Source of the DNA: Natrinema thermotolerans DSM 11552
GTDB taxonomy: Archaea; Halobacteriota; Halobacteria; Halobacteriales; Natrialbaceae
NCBI GenBank assembly: GCA_000337115.1
Contig: AOIR01000053.1
Span: forward strand, 67,489-131,488
DNA: 64,000 nucleotides
Direction of reading: 5' to 3'
Shown in pieces: positions 7,828 through 15,355 of this stretch. The notes beneath the pieces are model-generated. The model was not told where the DNA came from and searched no databases. It saw only the letters and a list, made by a program, of their open reading frames with translations. The position numbers and the translations under genes were made by a program. Position 1 is the first letter of the stretch; every line of letters begins with the position of its first letter.

Positions 7828-9355
7828 CGTCGGTCGTAATGTCGGCCGACAGTCCCTGTGCCATCTCGATGTCTTTGGAGTTGTTCAGCGTCCAGGCGGT
7901 GCGCTCGGTGACGGCCTCGATCACTTCGCGACCGCTCGGGTAGCCGTTCCCGGACTTGTTGACGCCGCCAAAGGGCAGGTGAACCTCCGCGCCGATACAC
8001 GGCAGGTTCCCGTACGCGAGTCCGACCTCGGCGTTGTCGCGGTAGTAGTTGACCTCGCGGTAGTCCTCGGAGATGATCGCTCCCGCGAGCCCGTACTCGG
8101 TGTCGTTGTGGATCTCGACGCCGTCCTCGATGTCGCCCGAGTACGTCATGAGCGCGACGTGGGGGCCGAAGACCTCCTCTTGTGTACATCGGAGGTCGGC
8201 GTCCGGGTCGGCCTCGTAGACGAACGGGCCGATCCAGTGGCCGTCCTCGTGGCCGTCGGGCACTTCCGCGTCGGCCAGTTCGTCGCGGTCGACGAGGACG
8301 TTCACGTCTTCGCTTCGCGCGAGTTCGTTGTACTCGAGGACCTTCTCCTTGTGTTCGCCCTCGACGAGCGGCCCCATGAACGTGTCTTCGGCCAGCGGGT
8401 CGCCGACCGCGATGTTCTTGGCGATCTCGACGAAGCGCTCCTTGAACTCGTCGTAGACGTCCTCGTGGACGATCAGGCGCTCGGCGGAGACACAGCGCTG
8501 GCCGGTGGTCTTGAACGAACTCATGACCGCCGAGTGGACGGCCGTATCGAGGTCGGCCTCGTCGCTGATGACGACGGCGTTCTTGCCGCCCATCTCGCAG
8601 GCCGCGAGCTTGCCGGGCTGTTCGGCGACGGTTTGAGCGACCTCTTGACCGACCTCGGCCGAACCGGTAAAGAGGACGGTGTCGACGCGTGGGTCGTCGA
8701 CGATCGAGGCCCCGGCGTCGCCGAAGCCCTGTACCATGTTGAACACGCCGTCGGGGATACCGCTCTCCTCGAACATCTCGGCGATGATCTGGCCACACCA
8801 CGGGGTCTGCTCGGCGGGCTTCCAGACCACGGTGTTGCCCTCGACCAGCGAGACGGCCATGTGCCAGAACGGGATCGCGACGGGGAAGTTCCAGGGCGTG
8901 ATACAGCCGACGACGCCCCGGGGCTTGCGGCGCATGTACGCGTCCTTGCTCCCGATCTCGGAGGGGACGACGTCACCGTGTGGGTGGCGGGCGTTGCCCG
9001 CGGCCCACTCGACCATGTGTGCGGCTTCGACGACGTCGGCTTTCCCTTCGGAGATCTCCTTGCCACACTCCTTGGTGACGATCTCGCCGAGTTCGTCCGT
9101 CCGCTCGCGCAGTTCGTGGTAGATGTCCCAGAGGAACTCCGCGCGGTCGATGTGCGACAGGTCGCGCCACTCCTCCTGTGCCGCCTCCGCGGCCTCGAGG
9201 GCTCGATCGACGTCGGATTGCGTTCCGCGGTGGAAGGTGCGCAACGTCTCGCCAGTCGCCGGGTTCTCGCTTGCGAAGGTTTCGTCGCCTTCGCCGTCCG
9301 TCCATTCGCCGTCGATGTAGTGTCGGTCGGGTTGCTCTGTCGTCTGCTGGCTCAT
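7820..9355 (-). CDS. Aldehyde dehydrogenase, probably 1-pyrroline-5-carboxylate dehydrogenase
   Basis: A 511-residue NAD(P)-linked dehydrogenase with FTGSAEVGQ (about 229), Glu254 in CEMGGKN and the catalytic Cys288 in TTGQRCVS. The length and fold match monofunctional P5C or semialdehyde dehydrogenases. The proline dehydrogenase and proline symporter genes are divergently placed just beyond a regulator. I therefore infer the second step of proline breakdown, glutamate semialdehyde to glutamate. The ATG at 9355 follows a minus-strand TTATTCC box by about 30 bases; an in-frame upstream extension is basic and rejected. The gene runs directly into the micro zinc-ribbon gene. Confidence 0.88.
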   Translation of the reverse strand: MSQQTTEQPDRHYIDGEWTDGEGDETFASENPATGETLRTFHRGTQSDVDRALEAAEAAQEEWRDLSHIDRAEFLWDIYHELRERTDELGEIVTKECGKEISEGKADVVEAAHMVEWAAGNARHPHGDVVPSEIGSKDAYMRRKPRGVVGCITPWNFPVAIPFWHMAVSLVEGNTVVWKPAEQTPWCGQIIAEMFEESGIPDGVFNMVQGFGDAGASIVDDPRVDTVLFTGSAEVGQEVAQTVAEQPGKLAACEMGGKNAVVISDEADLDTAVHSAVMSSFKTTGQRCVSAERLIVHEDVYDEFKERFVEIAKNIAVGDPLAEDTFMGPLVEGEHKEKVLEYNELARSEDVNVLVDRDELADAEVPDGHEDGHWIGPFVYEADPDADLRCTQEEVFGPHVALMTYSGDIEDGVEIHNDTEYGLAGAIISEDYREVNYYRDNAEVGLAYGNLPCIGAEVHLPFGGVNKSGNGYPSGREVIEAVTERTAWTLNNSKDIEMAQGLSADITTDDD

Positions 9356-9569
9356 ACAGTACGGATGACGGATCACGGCGGAATAACCACGGCCTCCCAT
9401 GGTCGGGCGCGCCGCCCCCGGCGACGATCGACGATGGAGATCGCGACGCGACCCGTGCTTTCGGCTCGCGGCGCGGTACGGGTCCGACACGAGTCCACGA
9501 CCGGTCCATGATATCGGTATTCAGTATGTTTATGGTCCTCACGGCGTACTGTCCGAGTAGAATCGACAC
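9356..9569. promoter_or_regulatory. Divergent promoter region of the proline genes
   Basis: A 214-bp spacer between the P5C dehydrogenase and HTH regulator starts. A minus-strand box GGTTATTCC (about 9383-9391) fits the dehydrogenase. A plus-strand box TATGTTTATGG (9525-9535) fits the regulator with a short leader. The regulator probably acts here. Confidence 0.5.
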
Positions 9570-10298
9570 ATGAGCAGTACGAGTTCGACGACGACCACGA
9601 CAGGGGCAACCGACGGGACGCGACTCACGCTCGATATCTGGCATCCGGACTGCTGGGGCCTGCAGGCGACCGAGGCAGTCGACGCCGGCTTGCTCGTCCA
9701 CACCGTCCACCGAACCGTCGAGGAGACGGTCAAGGGTCACTTCACCGTCTACGCCGACACGACGGCACAACTCGACGAGTTCGTCGCGTTCGCGGCCGAG
9801 TCTCCGCTAACGCACTCGACGGTTGAACTCGGCCAGCGCCCCACGACGGCACCGAACCCGGGGAACGCGACGCGCGAACTGTTCGTCGAGTACGAGCCCG
9901 AACACAGTATCAGCGACACGCTCGTCTCGCATGGCTTCATCCACGACGCGTCGGTGCGCGTCGAGAGTGGCGTCGAACACTGGCCGGTCTTCGTCGCCGG
10001 CGGTCGCGACGAGATCCGGTGTCGACTCGAGGCCATCCGGGCCGAGACGGACGCGGAGATTTCGATCAGTCGGGTCGCCACGCCCGACGGCGGTCCGTCG
10101 GAGACCGCCGATCGGACGGATCTCCTTACGCCGCGCCAGCGTGAGGCGTTCGAACTCGCCTGCGAGCGGAACTACTACGCGTGGCCCCGCGAGATCAGCA
10201 CGCGCGAACTCGCGGACGAACTCGGCGTCTCGAAGACGACGCTGCTCGAGCATCTCCGGAAGGCCGAAGCGAAACTGCTCAACCCCGACGACGTCTGA
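9570..10298 (+). CDS. Bat-type HTH regulator of the proline module
   Basis: A 242-residue haloarchaeal regulator. Residues 15-175 form a sensor region of the bacterio-opsin-activator type with no known ligand motif. Residues about 185-240 are an HTH_10 domain beginning LTPRQREAFELACERNYY and containing ISTRELADELGVSKTTLLEH. This domain family is common and largely specific to haloarchaea. Its place between the divergent dehydrogenase and the proline dehydrogenase strongly suggests that it controls proline use. The N-terminus is Ser/Thr-rich and flexible. Confidence 0.92.
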   Translation: MSSTSSTTTTTGATDGTRLTLDIWHPDCWGLQATEAVDAGLLVHTVHRTVEETVKGHFTVYADTTAQLDEFVAFAAESPLTHSTVELGQRPTTAPNPGNATRELFVEYEPEHSISDTLVSHGFIHDASVRVESGVEHWPVFVAGGRDEIRCRLEAIRAETDAEISISRVATPDGGPSETADRTDLLTPRQREAFELACERNYYAWPREISTRELADELGVSKTTLLEHLRKAEAKLLNPDDV

Positions 10299-10350
10299 TC
10301 ACCGTGTATTATTTCGCGTTTTGACGGACGAATCTTTTGGTCGGGTATCC

Positions 10351-10357
10351 ATTTAGG
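10351..10357 (+). promoter_or_regulatory. TATA-like box of proline dehydrogenase
   Basis: ATTTAGG lies about 28 bases before the ATG at 10382. It supports that start over an in-frame codon at 10337. Confidence 0.45.
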
Positions 10358-10381
10358 TGCCTGTCGTCCCAGCAGTCCGGT

Positions 10382-11221
10382 ATGATACCACCGATCGCGA
10401 GCCGGTTCGTCGCCGGAACGACTGCGTCAGGCGCTCTGGACCACGTTTCGGAGTGTAACGAAGCGGGGATGGGCGGCATCCTGAACCTCCTCGGCGAACA
10501 CTACGACGATCCCGAACCCGCCGCGGAGGACGCCGACGCGTACTGTCACCTCGTCTCCGAACTGGCCAGCCGTGGCCTGAACGGCAGCGTCTCGGTCAAA
10601 CCGTCCCAGATCGGTATCGACGTCGGACCGGACGTCTTCAGGGAAAACTTCGAACGAATCGTCGAGACGGCGGCGGCCGAGGACGTGTTCGTCTGGTGTG
10701 ACATGGAAGACCACACGACGACCGACACGACGCTCGACGCCGTCGAAGCGACGGCCCGGGACCATCCCCACGGCGTCGGCGTCGCGATTCAGGCGAACCT
10801 CACGCGGACGCGCGATGACCTCCGTCGCCTCGCTGACGTTCCCGCCGCCGTCCGGCTGGTGAAAGGCGCCTACGACGAACCGTCGTCGGTCGCCCTCGAC
10901 TCGAAATCGGCCGTCGACGACGCCTACGAGGACCACCTCGAGTTCCTGTTTCGCGAATTCGACCAGGGTGTCGCGGTCGGGAGCCACGACCCAGCAATGC
11001 TTCAGGTCGCGGTCGACCTCCACAAGGAGTACGGGACGCCGTTCGAGATCCAGATGCTAATGGGGGTCCGCGAGGACGCCCAGCGCGAACTCGCCGCGAA
11101 GGGGTACGAGGTCAATCAGTACGTCCCCTACGGCGACAAGTGGATGCAGTACTTCTACCGACGGATCCGCGAGCGCAAGGAGAACGCACTGTTTGCGCTC
11201 CGCGCCGTTGTCGGCGTCTGA
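10382..11221 (+). CDS. Proline dehydrogenase (FAD)
   Basis: A 279-residue monofunctional proline dehydrogenase, first enzyme of proline oxidation, passing electrons to the quinone pool and giving P5C. It has the TIM-barrel signature. The opening is FVAGTTASGALDHV, the strand GSVSVKPSQIG contributes a conserved Lys, RLVKGAYDEP follows, and the C-terminal substrate-binding YVPYGDKWMQYFYRRIRER carries the conserved Arg pair. The length matches archaeal/Gram-positive forms. It is followed by a small membrane protein and the symporter on the same strand, each with its own promoter. Confidence 0.93.
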   Translation: MIPPIASRFVAGTTASGALDHVSECNEAGMGGILNLLGEHYDDPEPAAEDADAYCHLVSELASRGLNGSVSVKPSQIGIDVGPDVFRENFERIVETAAAEDVFVWCDMEDHTTTDTTLDAVEATARDHPHGVGVAIQANLTRTRDDLRRLADVPAAVRLVKGAYDEPSSVALDSKSAVDDAYEDHLEFLFREFDQGVAVGSHDPAMLQVAVDLHKEYGTPFEIQMLMGVREDAQRELAAKGYEVNQYVPYGDKWMQYFYRRIRERKENALFALRAVVGV

Positions 11222-11324
11222 CCGGACTGCGGGGTTCGCGACGGCGTCGTCTACCAGCTCGCTCGAGCGTCGGCTCTCTGATTCTTCCGCGCTGATACGT
11301 CCGATATAAAGGGTGCAAATTCGG

Positions 11325-11333
11325 TATATTTAT
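11325..11333 (+). promoter_or_regulatory. TATA box of the symporter transcript
   Basis: TATATTTAT is centred about 30 bases before the ATG at 11359. This places the transcription start at the small membrane protein, not at putP itself. Confidence 0.65.
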
Positions 11334-11358
11334 TTGTGGGTAGTAAGCACACGCCACT

Positions 11359-11505
11359 ATGCCAGAGAGTGGATCAGTCGAATTGATCTGGTTATTCGGA
11401 CCGTTCGTCCTGTACCTAGCGATGCTCGTCGTCTACTACGTCTGGGAAGGGAAGCGAGAGAAACGACTCCGCGAGCGCTACGAGGAGGCGAAACATGGCC
11501 AGTGA
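11359..11505 (+). CDS. 48-residue single-span membrane protein upstream of putP
   Basis: A short ORF with one hydrophobic helix (about 8-29, LIWLFGPFVLYLAMLVVYY) followed by a highly charged tail of Arg/Lys/Glu. It is the first gene of the symporter transcript (TATA at 11325, leaderless) and its last 11 bases overlap the putP start, so translation is coupled. Small membrane partners next to SSS-family transporters are known (DUF4212, DUF3311, DUF997 types), but this one is shorter and I do not recognise its family. It probably assembles with or stabilises the symporter. N-inside or N-outside topology cannot be settled by eye. Confidence 0.8.
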   Translation: MPESGSVELIWLFGPFVLYLAMLVVYYVWEGKREKRLRERYEEAKHGQ

Positions 11506-13183
11506 GGGGTTAGCCGGCTCGGCCGGGAGCTGGGTCCTCGGAACGTTCGCCGTCTACCTGCTCGTCCTCCTCGGTATCGGACTGTACTCCTCGCGTCTCA
11601 TGGATTCCGTCGACGACTACGTCATCGGCGGTCGGAGCGTCGGCCCGGTCGTCACCGGCTTCTCCGAACGCGCCTCCGAGATGAGCGGCTGGCTCACGCT
11701 CGGTGTCCCGAGCGACGCGTTCGGGACCGGCGTGATGGCCTTCTACAACGGTCTCGGGATGATCCCCGCCGACCTGTTCGCGTGGGCCGGCATCGCGAAA
11801 CGCCTCCGGAAGTACACCGAGATCGTGAAGGCAGTTACGTTACCGACCTTCTTCGAGACACGACTGCAGGACGACACCGGCTACGTCAAAGGCGTCTCCG
11901 CGTTCGTCCTGATGCTCTTCGAAGGCGGATACGTCGGCGCACAGATCGTCGCCGCCGGGACGTTGCTCGAGGTCCTCACCGGCGTCTCGTCGCTGGTCGG
12001 GATCCTCGTCGGCGGCGTCATCGTCGTCGGCTACACCATGCTCGGCGGCTACTTCGCGGTCGCGTGGTCCGACTATGTCCAGGGTGCGATCATTCTGGTC
12101 GCGTTCATCATCCTGCCGATCATCGCCTTTACCAACTACGGGCTCCCGTTCGGCGACCTCGCGTCCGTCGGGAGTTCGTACACGAGCGTCACGGCCGGCA
12201 TGACCGGTTGGGCCGCGATCTTCGGGATCATCAGCTACGCCGCCATCGGGCTCGGCATTCCCGGGAACCCGCACGTGATGGTCCGATTCATGGGGATCGA
12301 CGAAGTCGAGAACATTCGTCTCGCGGCGCTGGTCGCCCAACTGTTCATGTTCGTCGCCTACATCGGCGCCGGCTTCGTCGGGCTGTACGCGCTGGTCGTC
12401 TTCGGGCAGGGCGGCATCGAGGACCCGAACAACGTCATGCCGCTGCTCACGCTCGAGTTCTTCCCCGGTGCGATCGCGGGGATCATCCTGGCGGCCGCTC
12501 TCGCCGCGATGATGTCCAGTGCCGACTCGCAGCTGCTAGTCGCGACGAGTGCCATCGTCGAGGACGTCTATCACGGCTACGTCAACCCGGACGCGAGCCA
12601 GGAGCGGCTCGTTCGCTACTCCCAGTACGTCACGCTCGGACTCGGCGCAGCCAGCGTCGCGTTTGCGCTCCTCGCACAGAACACGCCGATCTACACGCTC
12701 GTCCTCGACTACGCGTGGGGCGGCCTCGGCGCGGCCATCGGACCGACGCTCATCGCGGCCGTGTGGTGGAAACGGGTCACCGCGACGGGCTCCGTCGCGA
12801 GCATGATCGTCGGGACCACGACGATGGTCATCTGGACGCAGCTGTCGACCATCCTCGAACTGCTCGGCCTCATGGGGGCCATCGAGGGGTCGCCGTTCCT
12901 CACGGGGCTGGTCGGCGTCTACGGGCTTTTCCCCGCGTTCATCCTCTCGACGGCGACACTCATCGTCGTCTCGCTGCTGACGACGCCGCCCGAGGGCGTC
13001 GACGATCACTTCGATTCCTTCAACAAACCGCTCTCGTCCCTCTCGAGCGCCGACGATCCGACCGGGACTCCCGACTACGTGACCGACGGCGGTCGCGACG
13101 TCGAACCAAAGGCCGTCACGGAAACCGACACCATTCGCGCACACGTGACCGCCAGCGAGTACTGGGACGAGGGTGACGAGTAA
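11495..13183 (+). CDS. putP: Sodium/solute symporter, PutP-like (proline)
   Basis: A 562-residue member of the sodium:solute symporter (SSS) family. It has about 12-13 membrane helices (residues 15-490) and an acidic cytoplasmic tail (495-562). Family marks include YVIGGRSVGPVVTGFSERASEMSGWL near residue 45-70 and a run AAALAAMMSSADSQLLVATSAI near 335, which holds the sodium-site helix. The resemblance and neighbours point to Na+-coupled proline uptake. It follows the small membrane protein with an 11-base overlap and abuts the next gene (stop codon immediately followed by ATG), so the three form an operon. Confidence 0.93.
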   Translation: MASEGLAGSAGSWVLGTFAVYLLVLLGIGLYSSRLMDSVDDYVIGGRSVGPVVTGFSERASEMSGWLTLGVPSDAFGTGVMAFYNGLGMIPADLFAWAGIAKRLRKYTEIVKAVTLPTFFETRLQDDTGYVKGVSAFVLMLFEGGYVGAQIVAAGTLLEVLTGVSSLVGILVGGVIVVGYTMLGGYFAVAWSDYVQGAIILVAFIILPIIAFTNYGLPFGDLASVGSSYTSVTAGMTGWAAIFGIISYAAIGLGIPGNPHVMVRFMGIDEVENIRLAALVAQLFMFVAYIGAGFVGLYALVVFGQGGIEDPNNVMPLLTLEFFPGAIAGIILAAALAAMMSSADSQLLVATSAIVEDVYHGYVNPDASQERLVRYSQYVTLGLGAASVAFALLAQNTPIYTLVLDYAWGGLGAAIGPTLIAAVWWKRVTATGSVASMIVGTTTMVIWTQLSTILELLGLMGAIEGSPFLTGLVGVYGLFPAFILSTATLIVVSLLTTPPEGVDDHFDSFNKPLSSLSSADDPTGTPDYVTDGGRDVEPKAVTETDTIRAHVTASEYWDEGDE

Positions 13184-13696
13184 ATGAGCGACGCGCGCCG
13201 ACGCTCGGTCGAGCCCGCGACGCTCACGGGCGAGTCGCATGACCGAGCCGCCCTTACCGTCATCGAACCGACGGTGACGCGCGAGGACGTCGACTCGAGC
13301 GGTCGCGTCGGTGCCGTCGCGTACCCGTATCGGATCTACGACGCCGTCGCGACGATCGAACGACCACTGCTTTCGGACCGCGACATCGAGTACGTCGTCA
13401 GCGTCGACCGCGCTCGCCGGCTCGCCGTCAGGGCCGACGTGTTTCCCGACACCGTCACGGAAACCGTCGACGACGTCCTTCTCCTCCCGTCGGAACTCTC
13501 CGACGCGCAGGTCCGGGACAAGGCCGAAGACGCGGTGTTCACGTGGACGCTCCGGAAAGTCGCCGTCGGCTCCGCGCCGGACCTGACCTTCGAACGGTCG
13601 GTCGACGCCCACAAACTGTTCTGGATCGCGTCCCGCCCCGACGGGGACGTCATCGTCGATAGCGTCCGCGGCACGGAGATGCCACTGACGGAGTGA
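13184..13696 (+). CDS. Unknown protein, last gene of the putP operon
   Basis: A 170-residue soluble protein whose ATG directly follows the putP stop codon, so it is co-translated. It shows no signal or membrane segment. It contains alternating beta/alpha stretches such as YPYRIYDAVATIERPLLS and FTWTLRKVAVGSAPDLTFE. No family recognised. Position suggests a role in symporter regulation or proline metabolism, but nothing in the sequence proves it. Confidence 0.8.
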   Translation: MSDARRRSVEPATLTGESHDRAALTVIEPTVTREDVDSSGRVGAVAYPYRIYDAVATIERPLLSDRDIEYVVSVDRARRLAVRADVFPDTVTETVDDVLLLPSELSDAQVRDKAEDAVFTWTLRKVAVGSAPDLTFERSVDAHKLFWIASRPDGDVIVDSVRGTEMPLTE

Positions 13697-14337
13697 GCCG
13701 GGACGGGGATCGACTCGGCCGCCGCCCCACGCGGCGCTCGTCTCGAGTCTGCCCGTCTCCACCGACCCTGAGAAGTCGAGATCCGCGTGCTGATTCCGCG
13801 TTCCGGTTCGCTTCTTCTTCTTCCTCAAACCCACCATTCTCAATCACATATTGGCATATTGGTGTTATCTGACCGTAGCGAACCAAGCAGCGATACACAC
13901 CGATCGATCGTGTACCGTCGGTGAAGACTACGCTAAGGGCACAAGCGCACTGTAAAACTCTTCTAACGGAGTTTTACTCGGTTTCTCGAGACGGGGACGA
14001 AAGTCGGTCGCCACGTCTCGGAACGGAACCCCTATTTTCGCCACTGCCCTCGAGATCTCGGTGGTTCGACGCCGGAAGGCCCGTCTTTCTCTCTCGACGC
14101 CTGGTCGACTACATCGAGCGATCCCACGTCCGTCGCCGACCGGGGACCTGCGAGCGGTTGACGGCCCTCGAAAATGAACTCAAAATGGTTGGTAAGAGGA
14201 CGTCTACTCATGCCGACATACTTTCGTGATAGTCGTCGTCGGTCCGCAGTTCTAGTGTCACTAGGTATCGAACGCAACCGGTCTCGTTCATGGAGGGCAG
14301 TTCCGGGCGATCCGGCCGGTGTCGAAGCGGCCCTCGG
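13697..14337. other. 641-bp convergent intergenic region
   Basis: It lies between the 3' ends of two converging genes. No coding signal was found. It contains an 8-bp tandem (TATTGGCA TATTGGTG, about 13850-13866) in an AT-rich patch, and is otherwise unremarkable. Confidence 0.5.
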
Positions 14338-15285
14338 TTACGCCGGAACGTCTGCTGCCGGCGTCGGCAGATCGTACGTGACGCCGGTCAGTTCGCTCGA
14401 GACGCGCCAGAGCCGTCGGGCGGTGTCTTCGTCGTAGGAGCGGTCCGAGGAGGCCTGGCGTTCGGGCGTACCGCGCATGTTCATCAGGCCGCCAGGGCCG
14501 TAGTAGGCTCCGCCCTCGGCTTCGGGCGCGGTGGCGGCATACAGGGTCGGGAGCGCGCCCATCGCGGCCGATTGGGCTGCGACGGTGTTTAGTACCCTCA
14601 TCGCGGCTTTGCGGAGTCGGCTGCCGCTCTGCTCGGGGCCGCGCAGCTGTAACTGGGTGTTCGCGTAGCCGGGATGGACCGCCATGCTCGCCGCGTTCGC
14701 GTCGGCGGTGAGCAGCCGGCGCTCGAGTTCGTAGGCGAACAGGACGTTCGCCAACTTCGACTGGGCGTAGGCGTCCCACTTGTCGTAGCCGTCCTCGTGC
14801 TGGAGGTCGTCGAAGTCGATCTTGCCGTTCTCGTGGACGCCGCTCGAGACGGTGACGACCCGCGAGTCGGGCTCGGTCTCGAGTCCGAGGTTCTCGAGCA
14901 AGAGTCCGGTCAGCGCGAAGTGGCCGAGGTGGTTGACGCCGAACTGGGTCTCGAAGCCGTCGTCGGTCTCCGAGCGGGGGATCGCCATGACTCCGGCGTT
15001 GTTGATGAGGACATCGATCGACTCCTCGAGTCGGGCCGCGAAGTCGCGAACGGACGCGAGATCGCCCAGATCACAGGCCTCGACGCGGAGGTCGGCACCG
15101 GGGATGTCCTCGCGAATCCCGTCGGCCGCGTCCGCGCCGCGCTCGGTGCTGCGACAGGCCATGATCACCGTCGCGCCGTTGCGAGCGAGTTCGCGCGTGG
15201 CCTCGAGACCGATGCCGCTGTTCGCGCCGGTGATAACGATCGTCCGTCCGCTTTGGTCGGGGATGTCGTCGGCTGTCCAGCCCAT
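14338..15285 (-). CDS. Short-chain dehydrogenase, retinol-DH/protochlorophyllide-reductase type
   Basis: A 315-residue NADP-type oxidoreductase of the longer SDR group. It has cofactor loop TGANSGIG (about 21-28), NNAGVMAIP (about 95-103), a Ser in VTVSSGVHENG and the catalytic pair YAQSKLANV (about 172). The ATG at 15285 begins MGWTADDIPDQSGRTIVITG, typical for the group; upstream in-frame sequence is basic and not coding-like. It lies 70 bases after the sensor kinase on the same strand and could be read through with it. Substrate unknown, likely a lipophilic alcohol or ketone. Confidence 0.9.
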   Translation of the reverse strand: MGWTADDIPDQSGRTIVITGANSGIGLEATRELARNGATVIMACRSTERGADAADGIREDIPGADLRVEACDLGDLASVRDFAARLEESIDVLINNAGVMAIPRSETDDGFETQFGVNHLGHFALTGLLLENLGLETEPDSRVVTVSSGVHENGKIDFDDLQHEDGYDKWDAYAQSKLANVLFAYELERRLLTADANAASMAVHPGYANTQLQLRGPEQSGSRLRKAAMRVLNTVAAQSAAMGALPTLYAATAPEAEGGAYYGPGGLMNMRGTPERQASSDRSYDEDTARRLWRVSSELTGVTYDLPTPAADVPA

Positions 15286-15355
15286 GGGGTCCGTACGGGC
15301 CGGCGACCCTAAATGGGTACGCCGACTACCGGCGGTGGCCGCTCTCCGTCGCGGC

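Noticed and set aside
9570-10298. Bacteriorhodopsin activator Bat
   Set aside because: Only the HTH_10 output domain is shared; the PAS/GAF parts of Bat are absent and no bop gene is near. The proline neighbours suggest another role.
13850-13866. CRISPR-like or operator repeat from the tandem TATTGGCA/TATTGGTG
   Set aside because: Only two short, imperfect units with no spacers; no CRISPR array or cas gene occurs in the window.
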